Below are positions 51,351 to 61,553 of a stretch of 64,000 bases of DNA, one piece after another. Positions within the stretch are counted from its first letter, which is position 1; the number at the start of each line of letters is the position of its first letter. Below the pieces are notes generated by a model that made no database searches, had not been told where the DNA came from, and saw nothing but the letters and a program-made list of their open reading frames with translations. The stretch is from Palsa-1447 sp964414785. GTDB lineage: Bacteria; Verrucomicrobiota; Verrucomicrobiia; Opitutales; Opitutaceae. The stretch is from assembly GCA_964414785.1 (NCBI GenBank), contig CAYPXZ010000013.1, positions 1 through 64,000 on the forward strand. Direction: 5' to 3'. The position numbers and the translations under genes are program-made.

Positions 51351-52832
51351 TCAGAGGTCGAACCCGCAATAGGACAGGCTCATGCTCTTGTTGCAGATCG
51401 GAAAATTTGAAATCGCCTCGCCGCGCAGCGCCAGCGCGAGCCCGATCCAGTTGTGGAACGACGGGTCGACGATCTTGTAGCGCCGAAGCCGCCCCTGCGG
51501 GCCGGTGAGGGCGACGTGGCAGATCTCCCCGCGCCAGCCCTCGACCATCGACACGGCGAGCGTGTCGGGCCTAGCCGGCGCCGCCGCCTCGAAGACCTGG
51601 CCCTCGACGGGCGAGCCGAGCTGCTCGCGAAGGAAACGGCCCGAGCGCTGCACCTCAAGCCACCGGACGCGGGTGCGCGCGAACACGTCGCCGCCCGGCC
51701 AGACGGCCACCGGCGCCTGGGCGAGGCGGTACCAGCCCGCCGGATGGTCGAAGCGGACGTCGCGGACGAGGCCGCAGGCCCTTGCCGCGGGACCCACCAT
51801 GCCGAGGTCGGAGGCCTGCTTCGCGAAGATGGTGCCGGTGTCCTCGAAGCGCGAGCGAACCGACGAGGCGTCCCACATCCATCCCGCGGCCGCCTCGACC
51901 TCCGAGAGCGCCTCCTCAAGGCGCGACGCGAGCCGCGACAGGCGCTCCGCCTCGAGGTCGTGCCGGCAGCCTCCCGGCCGCACGAGCCCGCGCCCGAATC
52001 GGTTGCCGCAGATGAGCGCGGTCAGGTTGAGAAAATCGCCGCGGATCTTCCCGCACGCCGACGCCGTGGGGATGAACGCCACGTCGTTGGCCAGCGCCCC
52101 GAGGTCGCCCGTGTGGTTGGCGAGCCTCTCCAGCTCGAGGGCGATCGCGCGAAGCCACTGCGCGCGCAGCGGCACCTCTGTGCCGGCCAGGGCCTCCATC
52201 GCCGAGCTGTAGGCCGTCGCGTGGCCGATGGTCGTGTCGCCGGCCACGACCTCCATCCGGCTCATCGTCGTGCGGTGCGGACCCCCGGCGAGGGCCTCCT
52301 CGATGCCCCGGTGCTGGTAGCCGAGCGCAATCTCAAGGTGCAGCACCTCCTCCCCGGCGCACTGGAAGCGAAAGTGCCCCGGCTCGATGATCCCCGCGTG
52401 GACGGGACCCACCGCGACCTCGTGGACCTCGCGGCCCTCAACGCGGAAGAATTCACCGACGGCGGGCGCCGAGCCCGCGCCCTTCCTGACCGGCTTGAGC
52501 CACGGATGACCCTCCGGGTTCAGGCCGTGCTGCTCCCAGACCTCGCGCTCGAACAGGTGCGCCTGGGGATGGGTCAGGGTGAGCGAGCGGTAGCCGCCCG
52601 CCGCGGGCTCGCTGCGCGCGATGGCCAGAGTGTTGTCGGAATCGAAGGCAATGAGCGACACGACGCGCGTGGCGGCTCCCTCCGGCACCCCGAACCAGGC
52701 GCAAAGCCGCGCGCCCCGGTCGAGCTCCTCGCCGGTCCTCTGGACGAGCACGGCGAGGGGCCACTCGGGAACGTCGCCCCAGGGCATGCCGGCCCCGTTG
52801 GCCAGGAGCGCAAATGGAAGGGTCGGGTTCAC
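51351..52832 (-). CDS. HycE/HyfG-like large subunit (NuoC-NuoD fusion) lacking the Ni-Fe ligands
   Basis: 493 residues from the GTG at 52832, which overlaps the upstream stop (GTGA). Residues about 10-120 form a NuoC-like domain (HLFEREVWEQHGLNPEGHPW). The NuoD/HycE-like part has VGPVHAGIIEPGHFRFQ, GYQHRGIEEAL and RAIALELERLANHTGDLG. Where active hydrogenases have CGIC, this reads AGDT (Ala197, Thr200); His204 is kept. Where they have DPCxxC, it reads DPSFHN (Ser458, Asn461), followed by the NFPICNKSMSLSYCGFDL ending. No [NiFe] site can form. Such cysteine-less large subunits define the hydrogenase-related (Ehr-like) complexes, whose reaction is not known. Confidence 0.9.
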   Translation of the reverse strand: MNPTLPFALLANGAGMPWGDVPEWPLAVLVQRTGEELDRGARLCAWFGVPEGAATRVVSLIAFDSDNTLAIARSEPAAGGYRSLTLTHPQAHLFEREVWEQHGLNPEGHPWLKPVRKGAGSAPAVGEFFRVEGREVHEVAVGPVHAGIIEPGHFRFQCAGEEVLHLEIALGYQHRGIEEALAGGPHRTTMSRMEVVAGDTTIGHATAYSSAMEALAGTEVPLRAQWLRAIALELERLANHTGDLGALANDVAFIPTASACGKIRGDFLNLTALICGNRFGRGLVRPGGCRHDLEAERLSRLASRLEEALSEVEAAAGWMWDASSVRSRFEDTGTIFAKQASDLGMVGPAARACGLVRDVRFDHPAGWYRLAQAPVAVWPGGDVFARTRVRWLEVQRSGRFLREQLGSPVEGQVFEAAAPARPDTLAVSMVEGWRGEICHVALTGPQGRLRRYKIVDPSFHNWIGLALALRGEAISNFPICNKSMSLSYCGFDL

Positions 52833-54268
52833 GGCGAATGGGAAAGCTGGGCGGCGGCGGCCGTCCACGCGTCGCCGAGGACCCGGGGCGTGGCCAAACC
52901 GAGCCATAGGGACATGCCGAGCAGGACCAGGGGGGGCACGATGACCCCCGCGCTCTCATTTAACCGGCTGACGACCCCGTTCCCAGCGGAGGGCCGGCCG
53001 TCCACGGTCGCGAACACGAGGCGGGTGAGGCCGAAGAAGGCGAAAAGCAGGCAGGCGAGGAAGAGCCCCGCCGTCACCGTGTGCCCCGTCTCGATCGAGG
53101 CCCGGATCACCCGCAGCTCGCTGAAGAACGGTCCGAACGGCGGGCAGGCGGTGACGGCGAACATGCCGGTGACGAAGATGGCTGCGGAGCGCGGCGTCAC
53201 GGCGGCCATCCCGCTGACCTCGTCGACCGTGCGCGCACCCGCGGCGCGCCTGATGTTCCCGGCGCTCAGGAAGAGCGCCCCCTTCGTGAGGCTGTTGTTC
53301 CAGACGTGGAAGAACGCCGCCCAGATCCCCGCGCTCCCCAGGGCGGCGCCGATGACGAGGATCCCCATGTGCTCGACGCTCGAGTAGGCGAGCATCCGCT
53401 TGAAGTCGCGCGTGCCGAGAAGGAAGAGCGCCGCCACCAGCATCGAGAAGAGCCCGATAAGGAGCAGCGTCCGGTCGGCGACCCCCCCCTGCCCCGCCGC
53501 GCTCACGACCGCCCGGACCCTTAGCACCGCCGTGAACGCCACGGTGGTGACGCCGCCCGCGAGCATGGCGCCGACGATGCCCGGGGCCTCCCCGTAGGCG
53601 TCGGGCTTCCAGGTGTGCATCGGGGCGAGGCCCATCTTTGTCCCGTACCCGACCAGCAGGAGGACCCACGCGATCAGGACCCAGGGACGGGAAAGGCCTG
53701 CGCCCTGGGCCACAAGCGCGACAAAGGTCAGGTCCCCGCTGCCGCCGCCGCGCAGGGACGCGTAGCCGAGGCAGAACGAGCCAAGGAGCGAAAGCGCGAT
53801 GCCCGTGCCCCCGACCAGGAGGTACTTCCACGTCGCCTCGAAGGCTCGCGACGTGGCGTTGAAGTGCAGGAGGGGGACGGCCGCGAGCGTGACCCCCTCG
53901 GTGGTGATCCAGAGCATGCCGAGGTGCATCGCCTGGTGACCGGCGCTCAAGAGGCCGAGGATGGCCAGCATCGAGGCGACGAACACCCTGTTCGGCCGCT
54001 CGGTCCTTATCCGCAGGTAGGAGACGCCGTACGCCGCGCAGCACAGGAAAAGGATGGAGACGGCGGGGAGCACGGCGCGGGCGATTGGGTCGAAGCCGAA
54101 CCAGGCGCCCGCAGCGACGGCAGGCGGGATCACGAGGAGCCAAAGGGAGAGCGCCGTGTGAAGGATGCCGGTCGCCGGGAGCAGGAGGGGGCGCGTCCGG
54201 TCCCCCCTCCAGAAGAAGGCGAGCGCGGCGCCGAGCAGCGGGATTGCTATGAGAAGGTTCTCCCTCAT
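52829..54268 (-). CDS. HyfF/NuoN-MrpD-like antiporter subunit
   Basis: 479-residue membrane protein with about 13-14 helices, from the ATG at 54268 that overlaps the upstream stop. The proton-channel residues are present: Glu124 in MLWITTEGVTLAA, Lys211 in LLLVGYGTKMGLAPMHTWKP, and a downstream LGTRDFKRMLAYSSVEHMG segment with further Lys. HYF-type complexes carry HyfF in addition to HyfB and HyfD, each thought to move protons or sodium ions. Third ion-pump-type subunit of this operon. Confidence 0.9.
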   Translation of the reverse strand: MRENLLIAIPLLGAALAFFWRGDRTRPLLLPATGILHTALSLWLLVIPPAVAAGAWFGFDPIARAVLPAVSILFLCCAAYGVSYLRIRTERPNRVFVASMLAILGLLSAGHQAMHLGMLWITTEGVTLAAVPLLHFNATSRAFEATWKYLLVGGTGIALSLLGSFCLGYASLRGGGSGDLTFVALVAQGAGLSRPWVLIAWVLLLVGYGTKMGLAPMHTWKPDAYGEAPGIVGAMLAGGVTTVAFTAVLRVRAVVSAAGQGGVADRTLLLIGLFSMLVAALFLLGTRDFKRMLAYSSVEHMGILVIGAALGSAGIWAAFFHVWNNSLTKGALFLSAGNIRRAAGARTVDEVSGMAAVTPRSAAIFVTGMFAVTACPPFGPFFSELRVIRASIETGHTVTAGLFLACLLFAFFGLTRLVFATVDGRPSAGNGVVSRLNESAGVIVPPLVLLGMSLWLGLATPRVLGDAWTAAAAQLSHSP

Positions 54269-54906
54269 TCGCGAAGCACGGTCAGTTTGCGGGTGTCGAG
54301 CGAGTCGAACGCCCTCTGGATTCGGTCGACGATGATGCCGATGACGAAGACTCCCACCACCAGGTCGAGGAGGATCCCCGATTCGACGAGGAGCGGAGTC
54401 GAGTGGATCAGCAGGAGGCCGAAGATGTAGATCCCGTTTTCCAGGATCAGGTAGCCGCACACCTGGGAAATCGCCTTGACGCGCCCGATCAGCAGGATGA
54501 GGCCCGTCATGACCGACGCCATCGCCCCCGGCACGAGCAGCGTGCCGGCGTGCTCCGGCAGGAGCGGCAGCATCCGCGCCCCCGCTATGGCGGCGATCGT
54601 GCCGCCGGCCCCCAATAGGAGCGACGGGACGAAGCCTATGAGCGGCTCGTCCTCGCGCTCGATCTTCGCCGTGCGCATCGCGCGGCGCAGGAGGCTGGGG
54701 ATCACGAATCCCTTGACCGCCACCGTGACCAGCGCCACGAGCGCCACCATCCAGTCGAAGGAGTATTCCAGCAGGAGGGGCATCACCCCGAGCACGACGC
54801 CCTGAACCGACATCACCCGGATGATCGCCGGGAGCCGGCCGCTGCCGAGCGCCAGGAGGTTCAACCCCATCGCCAGTCCTATGAGGAGGTTCATCGTGGA
54901 GTTCAT
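54265..54906 (-). CDS. HyfE-like small membrane subunit
   Basis: 213 residues from the ATG at 54906 (sharing a base with the hyfC-like stop), with six or seven helices and little polar sequence. VCGYLILENGIYIFGLLLIHSTP and ESGILLDLVVGVFVIGIIVDRIQ are the strongest features. They match the HyfE/NuoK-type arrangement, with two acidic residues in helices (Glu in LILENG and in VESGILL) of the kind that line the ion path of complex I. Its stop overlaps the HyfF-like start as ATGA. Confidence 0.85.
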   Translation of the reverse strand: MNSTMNLLIGLAMGLNLLALGSGRLPAIIRVMSVQGVVLGVMPLLLEYSFDWMVALVALVTVAVKGFVIPSLLRRAMRTAKIEREDEPLIGFVPSLLLGAGGTIAAIAGARMLPLLPEHAGTLLVPGAMASVMTGLILLIGRVKAISQVCGYLILENGIYIFGLLLIHSTPLLVESGILLDLVVGVFVIGIIVDRIQRAFDSLDTRKLTVLRE

Positions 54907-55807
54907 CACGCGCCGCCCTTCAGCGCCAGGAGCAGAGCAAAGAGGCACAACAGGAAGGACGCCGTCAGAATCAGCGGCACCCTGCGGAACGCCATCCTCG
55001 CGGTGAGCGACTCGACCAGGCCCACCGCGACCACCACCGCGAGCACCGCGCCCGCGAGCGCAGCCGTCCCCGCCAGGGGCGGCAGCGCCCCGACGGGAAG
55101 CACCACCTGGCTCAGAAGTACGGCGAAGAGCAGGAGCTTCATGGACGCCCCGTGCAGGATCACGGCGAAGGGCGGCCCGCTGTGGTCGAGCACCATGGCC
55201 TCGTGGATCATCGTCAGCTCAAGGTGGGTGTTCGGGTCGTCGAACGGCACCCGGCAGTTCTCCGCCAGGAGGACGCAGAACAGTCCGGCCGCCAGGAGCA
55301 TCGCGCCGGAGCCGACCGAATGCGAAAGCATGTCGGAGAGCGTGACGTTGCCCGTCTGGACGCTGAGCGCCAGGACGGCCGTGATCAGCGCCACCTCCGA
55401 GAGCACGGCAAAGCTCACCTCGCGCGCGGCCCCCATCCCCTCGAACGCCGATCCGGTCTCGAGCGCGGCCCAGGCCGTGCAGAACCTCGCCAGGGCCAGC
55501 AGGTATACGAGCAAGAGCACGTCACCCCTGAAGCTTATGGCGCTGCCCGCCGGACCGAGGGGCATCAGCATCGCCGCACCCGCCAGGGCCACCCAGGCGA
55601 CGGCCGGGCCCGCGACAAACCCCGGCGAGGCAAGGGTGCTGATGACGACGCCCTTCCTCCAGAGCCGCGCGAGGTCGTAGTAGAGCTGCAGGACGGGGGG
55701 ACCCCGCCGTCCCGCCACCCACGCCTTCACCTTGTTGATGACGCCCGGCAGCAGCGGCGCCAGAAGGAGCCACATCGCCAGGCGAGCAAGGGTTTCGAGG
55801 ATCTGGA

Positions 55808-55811
<4 letters not shown>
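54906..55811 (-). CDS. HyfC/HycD-like membrane anchor subunit (NuoH family)
   Basis: 301 residues; the ATG at 55811 is preferred because it overlaps the upstream stop as ATGA, like other junctions here (a GTG at 55829 adds six residues). Eight helices. The conserved cytoplasmic loop facing the redox subunits, ENCRVPFDDPNTHLELTMIHEAMVLDHSG, is intact, as is WVAGRRGPPVLQLYYDLARLWRKG near the N terminus. NuoH-type subunits form the junction between the hydrophilic arm and the pumps, so the docking machinery is retained although the redox site is lost. Confidence 0.93.
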
Positions 55812-57759
<1,948 letters not shown>

Positions 57760-57763
<4 letters not shown>

Positions 57764-58464
57764 GTCGCGTCCCCGCCCTTGGCGCCGGGAGCCGCCCTGT
57801 CCGCATCGGCCGCGGCCTTGAGGATCTCGTCGTCCGGGGCGCCGCGAACGACAAGGTCTCGCAGCGGCCCGCGGGCCAGGCTGCGGCTAAGGCGCCCGAG
57901 GAGGTCAAGGTGGGCTCGCGGTGACGGGGCGATGAAGAAGAACAGGCGCGTGATCGGCACGGAATCCGCCGGCGGCTCCGCAAAGGTCAGCGGGTCGTCC
58001 AGGAGCACGAGCGCCACCGTGCCGGATTCGCGACCCAGCGCGATTCGCGCACTCGGATGAGGCAGGGCGATGCCGCCGCCGACCGGGGCAATGTTGACCC
58101 CACCCCTGGCGCGCAGGCCCTGGATGATGAACTGGCGAAGGGGCTGCGACGTGGCCGGCAGGGCCGAGACAACCTTGACAAGCACCTCCAGGAATCCCGC
58201 AGCCGGCACCCCCCGCCAGACACCCCCGGTGCGCAGCATCCCCTCGAGCGAGACTCCCGTGGCAAAGGCGGGCGTCACGGGAGCGAGAAACCCCGCCTTT
58301 GCAGCCAATCCCCTCACCGCGGCCCAATCGGCGACCTGAGCGCGGTCGAAAAGGAGGCGTCCGCGGTCGGGGGTGTGCGGGAGCCCCTCACGCCGGATCC
58401 ATTCCTCAACGACCTTTTCCGAGACACCGAATGACTCAGCAATCTGGATGAGGTTTAGGTACAT
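57760..58464 (-). CDS. HTH (excisionase/MerR-like)-PTS EIIA(Ntr) fusion protein
   Basis: 234 residues. Residues about 3-45 look like a small winged helix of the excisionase/MerR type (IAESFGVSEKVVEEWIRREG, then RGRLLFDRAQVADWA). Residues about 70-225 form an EIIA(Ntr)/PtsN-type domain with the phosphorylatable His136 in GGGIALPHPSAR, followed by LFFFIAPSPRAHLDLLGRL. It lies inside the Ehr-like operon between the two HyfB copies, its stop overlapping the next start (GTGA). A regulator that reads the nitrogen-type PTS phosphorylation state and binds DNA is likely; the palindrome at 58495-58506 is a candidate target. Confidence 0.85.
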
Positions 58465-58494
58465 TTCCGAACCGGGGACATTGCCAGATCGCCC

Positions 58495-58506
58495 CGCCTA
58501 TAGGCG
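58495..58506 (-). promoter_or_regulatory. 12-bp perfect palindrome upstream of the HTH-EIIA gene
   Basis: CGCCTATAGGCG lies 30 bp upstream of the start codon of the HTH-EIIA gene, in the only sizable gap (77 bp) of the operon. The position suits autoregulation by that protein or an internal promoter. No clear -35/-10 pair accompanies it. Confidence 0.4.
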
Positions 58507-58530
58507 AACATCTTTCTGCGTCCGCCGTGC

Positions 58531-58556
58531 GGGGATTGCACTCAACGTGCATCCCC
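58531..58556 (-). terminator. Hairpin over the end of HyfB-like copy 2
   Basis: GGGGATTGCAC (58531-58541) pairs with GTGCATCCCC (58547-58556) with one bulged base and a 5-base loop that includes the stop codon at 58542. No T-run follows on the - strand, so it may be an intercistronic stabiliser or attenuator separating the first gene from the rest of the operon. Confidence 0.35.
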
Positions 58557-60491
58557 CGAGAGCACGAATGCCGCCAGAGCTGCAAGGCCAACAACAATAT
58601 AGAGCAGATAGGCCTGGACGCGCCCGTGCTGGAGCCTCCGAACAAAGTTAGAAATCTTAATGACCACATAACCGGCGGGTTCCACCACGTGCTCGAGAAC
58701 CGTCTCCGGTGCGTGCTCCTCGAAGCTCGCGGTGGCGGGGAATGCCGTAACGGGAAGGTTCGCGTGGCGCGTCGGCCGGACGATCCAGTCGAACCACTCG
58801 TTGATGATTCCCGCAAATGAGCCGCCCGTGTACTGCATGCGAGCCGTCGGCGCGGCGTAGCCGCAGTCCCATGTGGGGCCAAGGCGGACGCCGCGGCTTC
58901 CCACCTTGCGCCAGAGAAGCACCGCAGCCAGGGCTCCCAGGACGACAAGCGAAACGTCGGCATAGCCCAAGGTGGCGATCGACACCGGCCCCCCGAGATC
59001 CGCCCAGGCGGGATTCCACTGCTTGGCGGCCCGCGCGACCGCGATGAAGAAGAAGGCCGGAGCAAAGCCGATCACGACGCAGGCCGACGCGAGTGCGACC
59101 ATGGGCGCCCGCATGAAGAGGCCGCACTCGACGGCGCGCTCCGCGGCGCCCGTGCGCGCCTGCCCAAGGAAGACCACTCCGCACACCTTGATGAAGCAGG
59201 CGAGCGCGAGGGCCCCCGTCATGCCGAGCAGCACCAGGGCAGGTATGGAGGCCAGGGCGACGCCTCCCGGGGTGTTGACGGCGTCAAAGAGCCCCAGGAA
59301 AACGAGCCATTCGCTGACGAACCCGTTGAGGGGGGGAAGACCGCAAATGGCGGCGGCCCCGAGCGCGAAGAGCCCGGCCGTCCACGGCATGGCGCGCCAG
59401 AGCCCTCCCAGGCGGCTCATCTCCCGGGTGCCCGTGGCGTGGAGCACCGAACCGGCGCCGAGGAAGAGAAGGGACTTGAACAACCCGTGGTTCCAGACGT
59501 GCAGGAGTCCGCCGGCCAGGGCCAGGAATCCCCACGCGGCATTGCCGTGCTCCGCGGCGACAAGGGCAAAGCCGAGGCCGATTAGGATGATGCCGATGTT
59601 CTCCACGCTGTGGTAGGCGAGAAGCCTCTTCAGGTCGTGCTGGCCCAGCGCAAACGCGACCCCCAGCACGGCGCTGACGACCCCGAGGACCGCCACCATC
59701 CATCCCGCCCCGGGGGGCACCGGCATCCACCCGCTGAAGCGCACGAGCCCGTAGATCCCCACCTTAATCGTGACGCCGGACATGATGGCCGAGACGTGGC
59801 TCGGCGCGTTCGCGTGCGCGGAGGGCAGCCAGACGTGCAAGGGAAAGAGGCCCGCCTTCACTCCGAAGCCAAAGAGTGCCAGCCAGAAAAGCGGCGCCAA
59901 TTCCGGACGCCCGTGCATGGGCCCGAGGTCCCAGCCTCCCGTTCTCGCCGCGATTGCGGTGAAGTAGGCGAAAAGGCATAGGGTCGCCGCGTGCGATGCC
60001 CCGAGGTAAAGCCAACCCGCCGCGCGCACCTCGGCCCTCTGGCGGTCCAGGGTGATGAGGAAGTAGCTGCTCACGGTCAGCAGCTCCCAGGCGATCAGGA
60101 AGTGCAGCCCGTCGGAGGCCAGCAGCACGACGCCGACGCTGAGCAGCAGCAGGCTCCACCACATGCGGCCCGCCCGCGCGGACCGGGGGTGGGCGCTATC
60201 GGGCCAGTACTCGCGCGAATACACGGCGCCGGCCGCGCCGACGACGCACAGGAGAGCGAGGAACAGCGAGCTGATCGCGTCCAGCCGGAAGTGGAGCGGC
60301 TCGCCGCCGACGGGAAACCCGCTCCGCCAGTCCCATTCCGGGCCGCCGGAGAGGACCCAGACCGCGGCCGCGAGCGCCGCGGCGGCACCGGCAACCGTCA
60401 TCGCAAGCCACACGCGCGGGGCGCGCCGACCGGCGACGGCGCCGGTGAGCGTGCCTGCGGCCGCGGCGAGCAGGAGGTGCCCGGCGGTCAT
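58542..60491 (-). CDS. HyfB/NuoL-like antiporter subunit, copy 2
   Basis: 649 residues from the ATG at 60491; first full gene of the Ehr-like operon. Same layout as copy 1: FRLDAISSLFLALLCVVG, Glu136 in LIAWELLTVSSYFLI, Lys212 in GFGVKAGLFPLHVWLP, QHDLKRLLAYHSVENIG, and the C-terminal PTWDCGYAAPTARMQYTGGS. The two copies agree along their whole length, so they arose by duplication, and both retain every channel residue I can identify. Two HyfB-type subunits plus HyfF would give the complex three potential pump modules. Confidence 0.93.
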   Translation of the reverse strand: MTAGHLLLAAAAGTLTGAVAGRRAPRVWLAMTVAGAAAALAAAVWVLSGGPEWDWRSGFPVGGEPLHFRLDAISSLFLALLCVVGAAGAVYSREYWPDSAHPRSARAGRMWWSLLLLSVGVVLLASDGLHFLIAWELLTVSSYFLITLDRQRAEVRAAGWLYLGASHAATLCLFAYFTAIAARTGGWDLGPMHGRPELAPLFWLALFGFGVKAGLFPLHVWLPSAHANAPSHVSAIMSGVTIKVGIYGLVRFSGWMPVPPGAGWMVAVLGVVSAVLGVAFALGQHDLKRLLAYHSVENIGIILIGLGFALVAAEHGNAAWGFLALAGGLLHVWNHGLFKSLLFLGAGSVLHATGTREMSRLGGLWRAMPWTAGLFALGAAAICGLPPLNGFVSEWLVFLGLFDAVNTPGGVALASIPALVLLGMTGALALACFIKVCGVVFLGQARTGAAERAVECGLFMRAPMVALASACVVIGFAPAFFFIAVARAAKQWNPAWADLGGPVSIATLGYADVSLVVLGALAAVLLWRKVGSRGVRLGPTWDCGYAAPTARMQYTGGSFAGIINEWFDWIVRPTRHANLPVTAFPATASFEEHAPETVLEHVVEPAGYVVIKISNFVRRLQHGRVQAYLLYIVVGLAALAAFVLSGDAR

Positions 60492-60682
60492 CGGCGGATC
60501 GCCAGGGAATCGGGGGCCATGGCCTGGTTGGGTTTCAAGGGGACTTTCGCGCGGGAGGCCCGGGAGCTGCCTTCGCTCGGCGCATCCGCGCACCCTACGT
60601 AGATATCGAGGTTGGCGCCGGGCTCAAGCAACTCGTTGTGGAAGCCGAGTTCGGGGCCCTTCCTGGTCCGGACCTCCGTCAA
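60488..60682 (-). CDS. Possible small leader ORF coupled to HyfB-like copy 2
   Basis: An open frame from a TTG at 60682 encodes about 64 residues (FHNELLEPGANLDIYVG in the middle, basic C-terminal half). Its stop overlaps the HyfB-like start as ATGA, the same junction used elsewhere in this operon. No family is recognised, the start is not ATG, and it overlaps the + strand promoter region at 60688-60717 only marginally. Could be a leader peptide or chance. Confidence 0.2.
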   Translation of the reverse strand: MTEVRTRKGPELGFHNELLEPGANLDIYVGCADAPSEGSSRASRAKVPLKPNQAMAPDSLAIRR

Positions 60683-60687
60683 AAAAT

Positions 60688-60717
60688 TTGAAGGACTTCG
60701 CACGCCGTTGGTGTTAT
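60688..60717 (+). promoter_or_regulatory. Promoter of the sigma-factor operon
   Basis: TTGAAG (60688-60693) and TGTTAT (60712-60717), 18 bases apart, lie 31 bases before the ATG at 60749. The same two hexamers with the same spacing occur ahead of the TonB-domain gene (63822-63851, - strand). Each agrees with the housekeeping consensus at four of six positions. Confidence 0.55.
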
Positions 60718-60748
60718 GCGAATTGCTAGCTCTACCCACCCAATTCCC

Positions 60749-61084
60749 ATGCAGAACACATCCGATCCGCTGGACCCGTTGCTCGACCGCTGGACGGAGC
60801 CAAGAGGCCCCGCCCCGAACCTGGCGCCGGAGGTGTGGCGGCGCATCGCCGAGGAGGAAAAGCGCCCGCGCGGGATCGGCGCCATCTGGGCTGACATCGA
60901 CGCATGGCTCTCGCGCCCCCCCTTCGCGGCCCTCTTCGTCACCTGCTGCGCCCTCCTCGGGCTCTTCCTGGCCGAGGTCCGGGTCAACCGCCAGCAGCGC
61001 GAGCAGAGCGCCCTCTTGGCCCGAAGCTACCTCCAGCTGATCGATCCCCTCTTGAAGGCGAACCCGATCGCCAAGACACCATGA
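60749..61084 (+). CDS. Single-span membrane protein, possible anti-sigma factor
   Basis: 111 residues: a soluble N-terminal part (DPLLDRWTEPRG, APEVWRRIAEEEKRP), one helix (FAALFVTCCALLGLFLAE, about residues 61-78) and a short C-terminal helix. The DPLL-x-x-W and VWxRIAEEE pattern recurs in small proteins found with sigma factors and Spy-like proteins in Verrucomicrobia, where they act as probable membrane anchors or anti-sigma factors. No zinc-binding HxxxCxxC motif is visible, so this is inference from context. Its stop overlaps the next start (ATGA). Confidence 0.6.
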   Translation: MQNTSDPLDPLLDRWTEPRGPAPNLAPEVWRRIAEEEKRPRGIGAIWADIDAWLSRPPFAALFVTCCALLGLFLAEVRVNRQQREQSALLARSYLQLIDPLLKANPIAKTP

Positions 61085-61536
61085 AAACCGGCGTCCTCGT
61101 TCTCCTCCTTGGCCTGGCGGTCGGCGTGGCGTCGCACGTCGTCTATTTCAGGATCCACAAGCCCTACGATGCCAGCTCCCTCGACGGCCAGCTCGCGTGG
61201 ATGAAGTCCGAGCTCCAGCTGAGCGACGCCCAGTTCGCGCGCATCAAGGAGCTGCACGAAGAGTCGAGCCCGCGCCTGCGCGCCCTCGCGGCCCAGGTCG
61301 CGCGGATGCAGGCGGAGTTCGTGGCGTTCGAGAACACGCGCCGCACCTCCGACCGCGTGGACTTCATCGAGTTCGCCCGGTTCGTCGAGGTGCGCCGCAA
61401 CATCGATCGCGAATGCCTCGATTCGACGCGCAGACTCGTGATGGCCGCCGCCGGCGAGATGACCGCGAGGCAGCGCGAGCAGTACTTAGGAATGGTGGCG
61501 GCAACAACCTCCCAAGCGAACCCGTCGAACAACTGA
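61081..61536 (+). CDS. Spy/CpxP-like periplasmic sensor or chaperone
   Basis: 151 residues. A signal anchor (VLVLLLGLAVGVASHVVYF) precedes an all-helical region with the Spy/ZraP/CnrX-like pattern: LKSELQLSDAQFARIKELHEESSPRLRALA and the later TRRLVMAAAGEMTARQREQYLGM. The repeated 'L-S/T-x-x-Q' turn (LSDAQF; MTARQREQY) stands in for the LTxxQ motif. Such proteins sense envelope stress or metals and often work with sigma and anti-sigma factors. Uncleaved N-terminal helix suggests it stays membrane-tethered, facing the periplasm. Confidence 0.72.
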   Translation: MKTGVLVLLLGLAVGVASHVVYFRIHKPYDASSLDGQLAWMKSELQLSDAQFARIKELHEESSPRLRALAAQVARMQAEFVAFENTRRTSDRVDFIEFARFVEVRRNIDRECLDSTRRLVMAAAGEMTARQREQYLGMVAATTSQANPSNN

Positions 61537-61553
61537 GCGCAGCCCCGCGCGTC

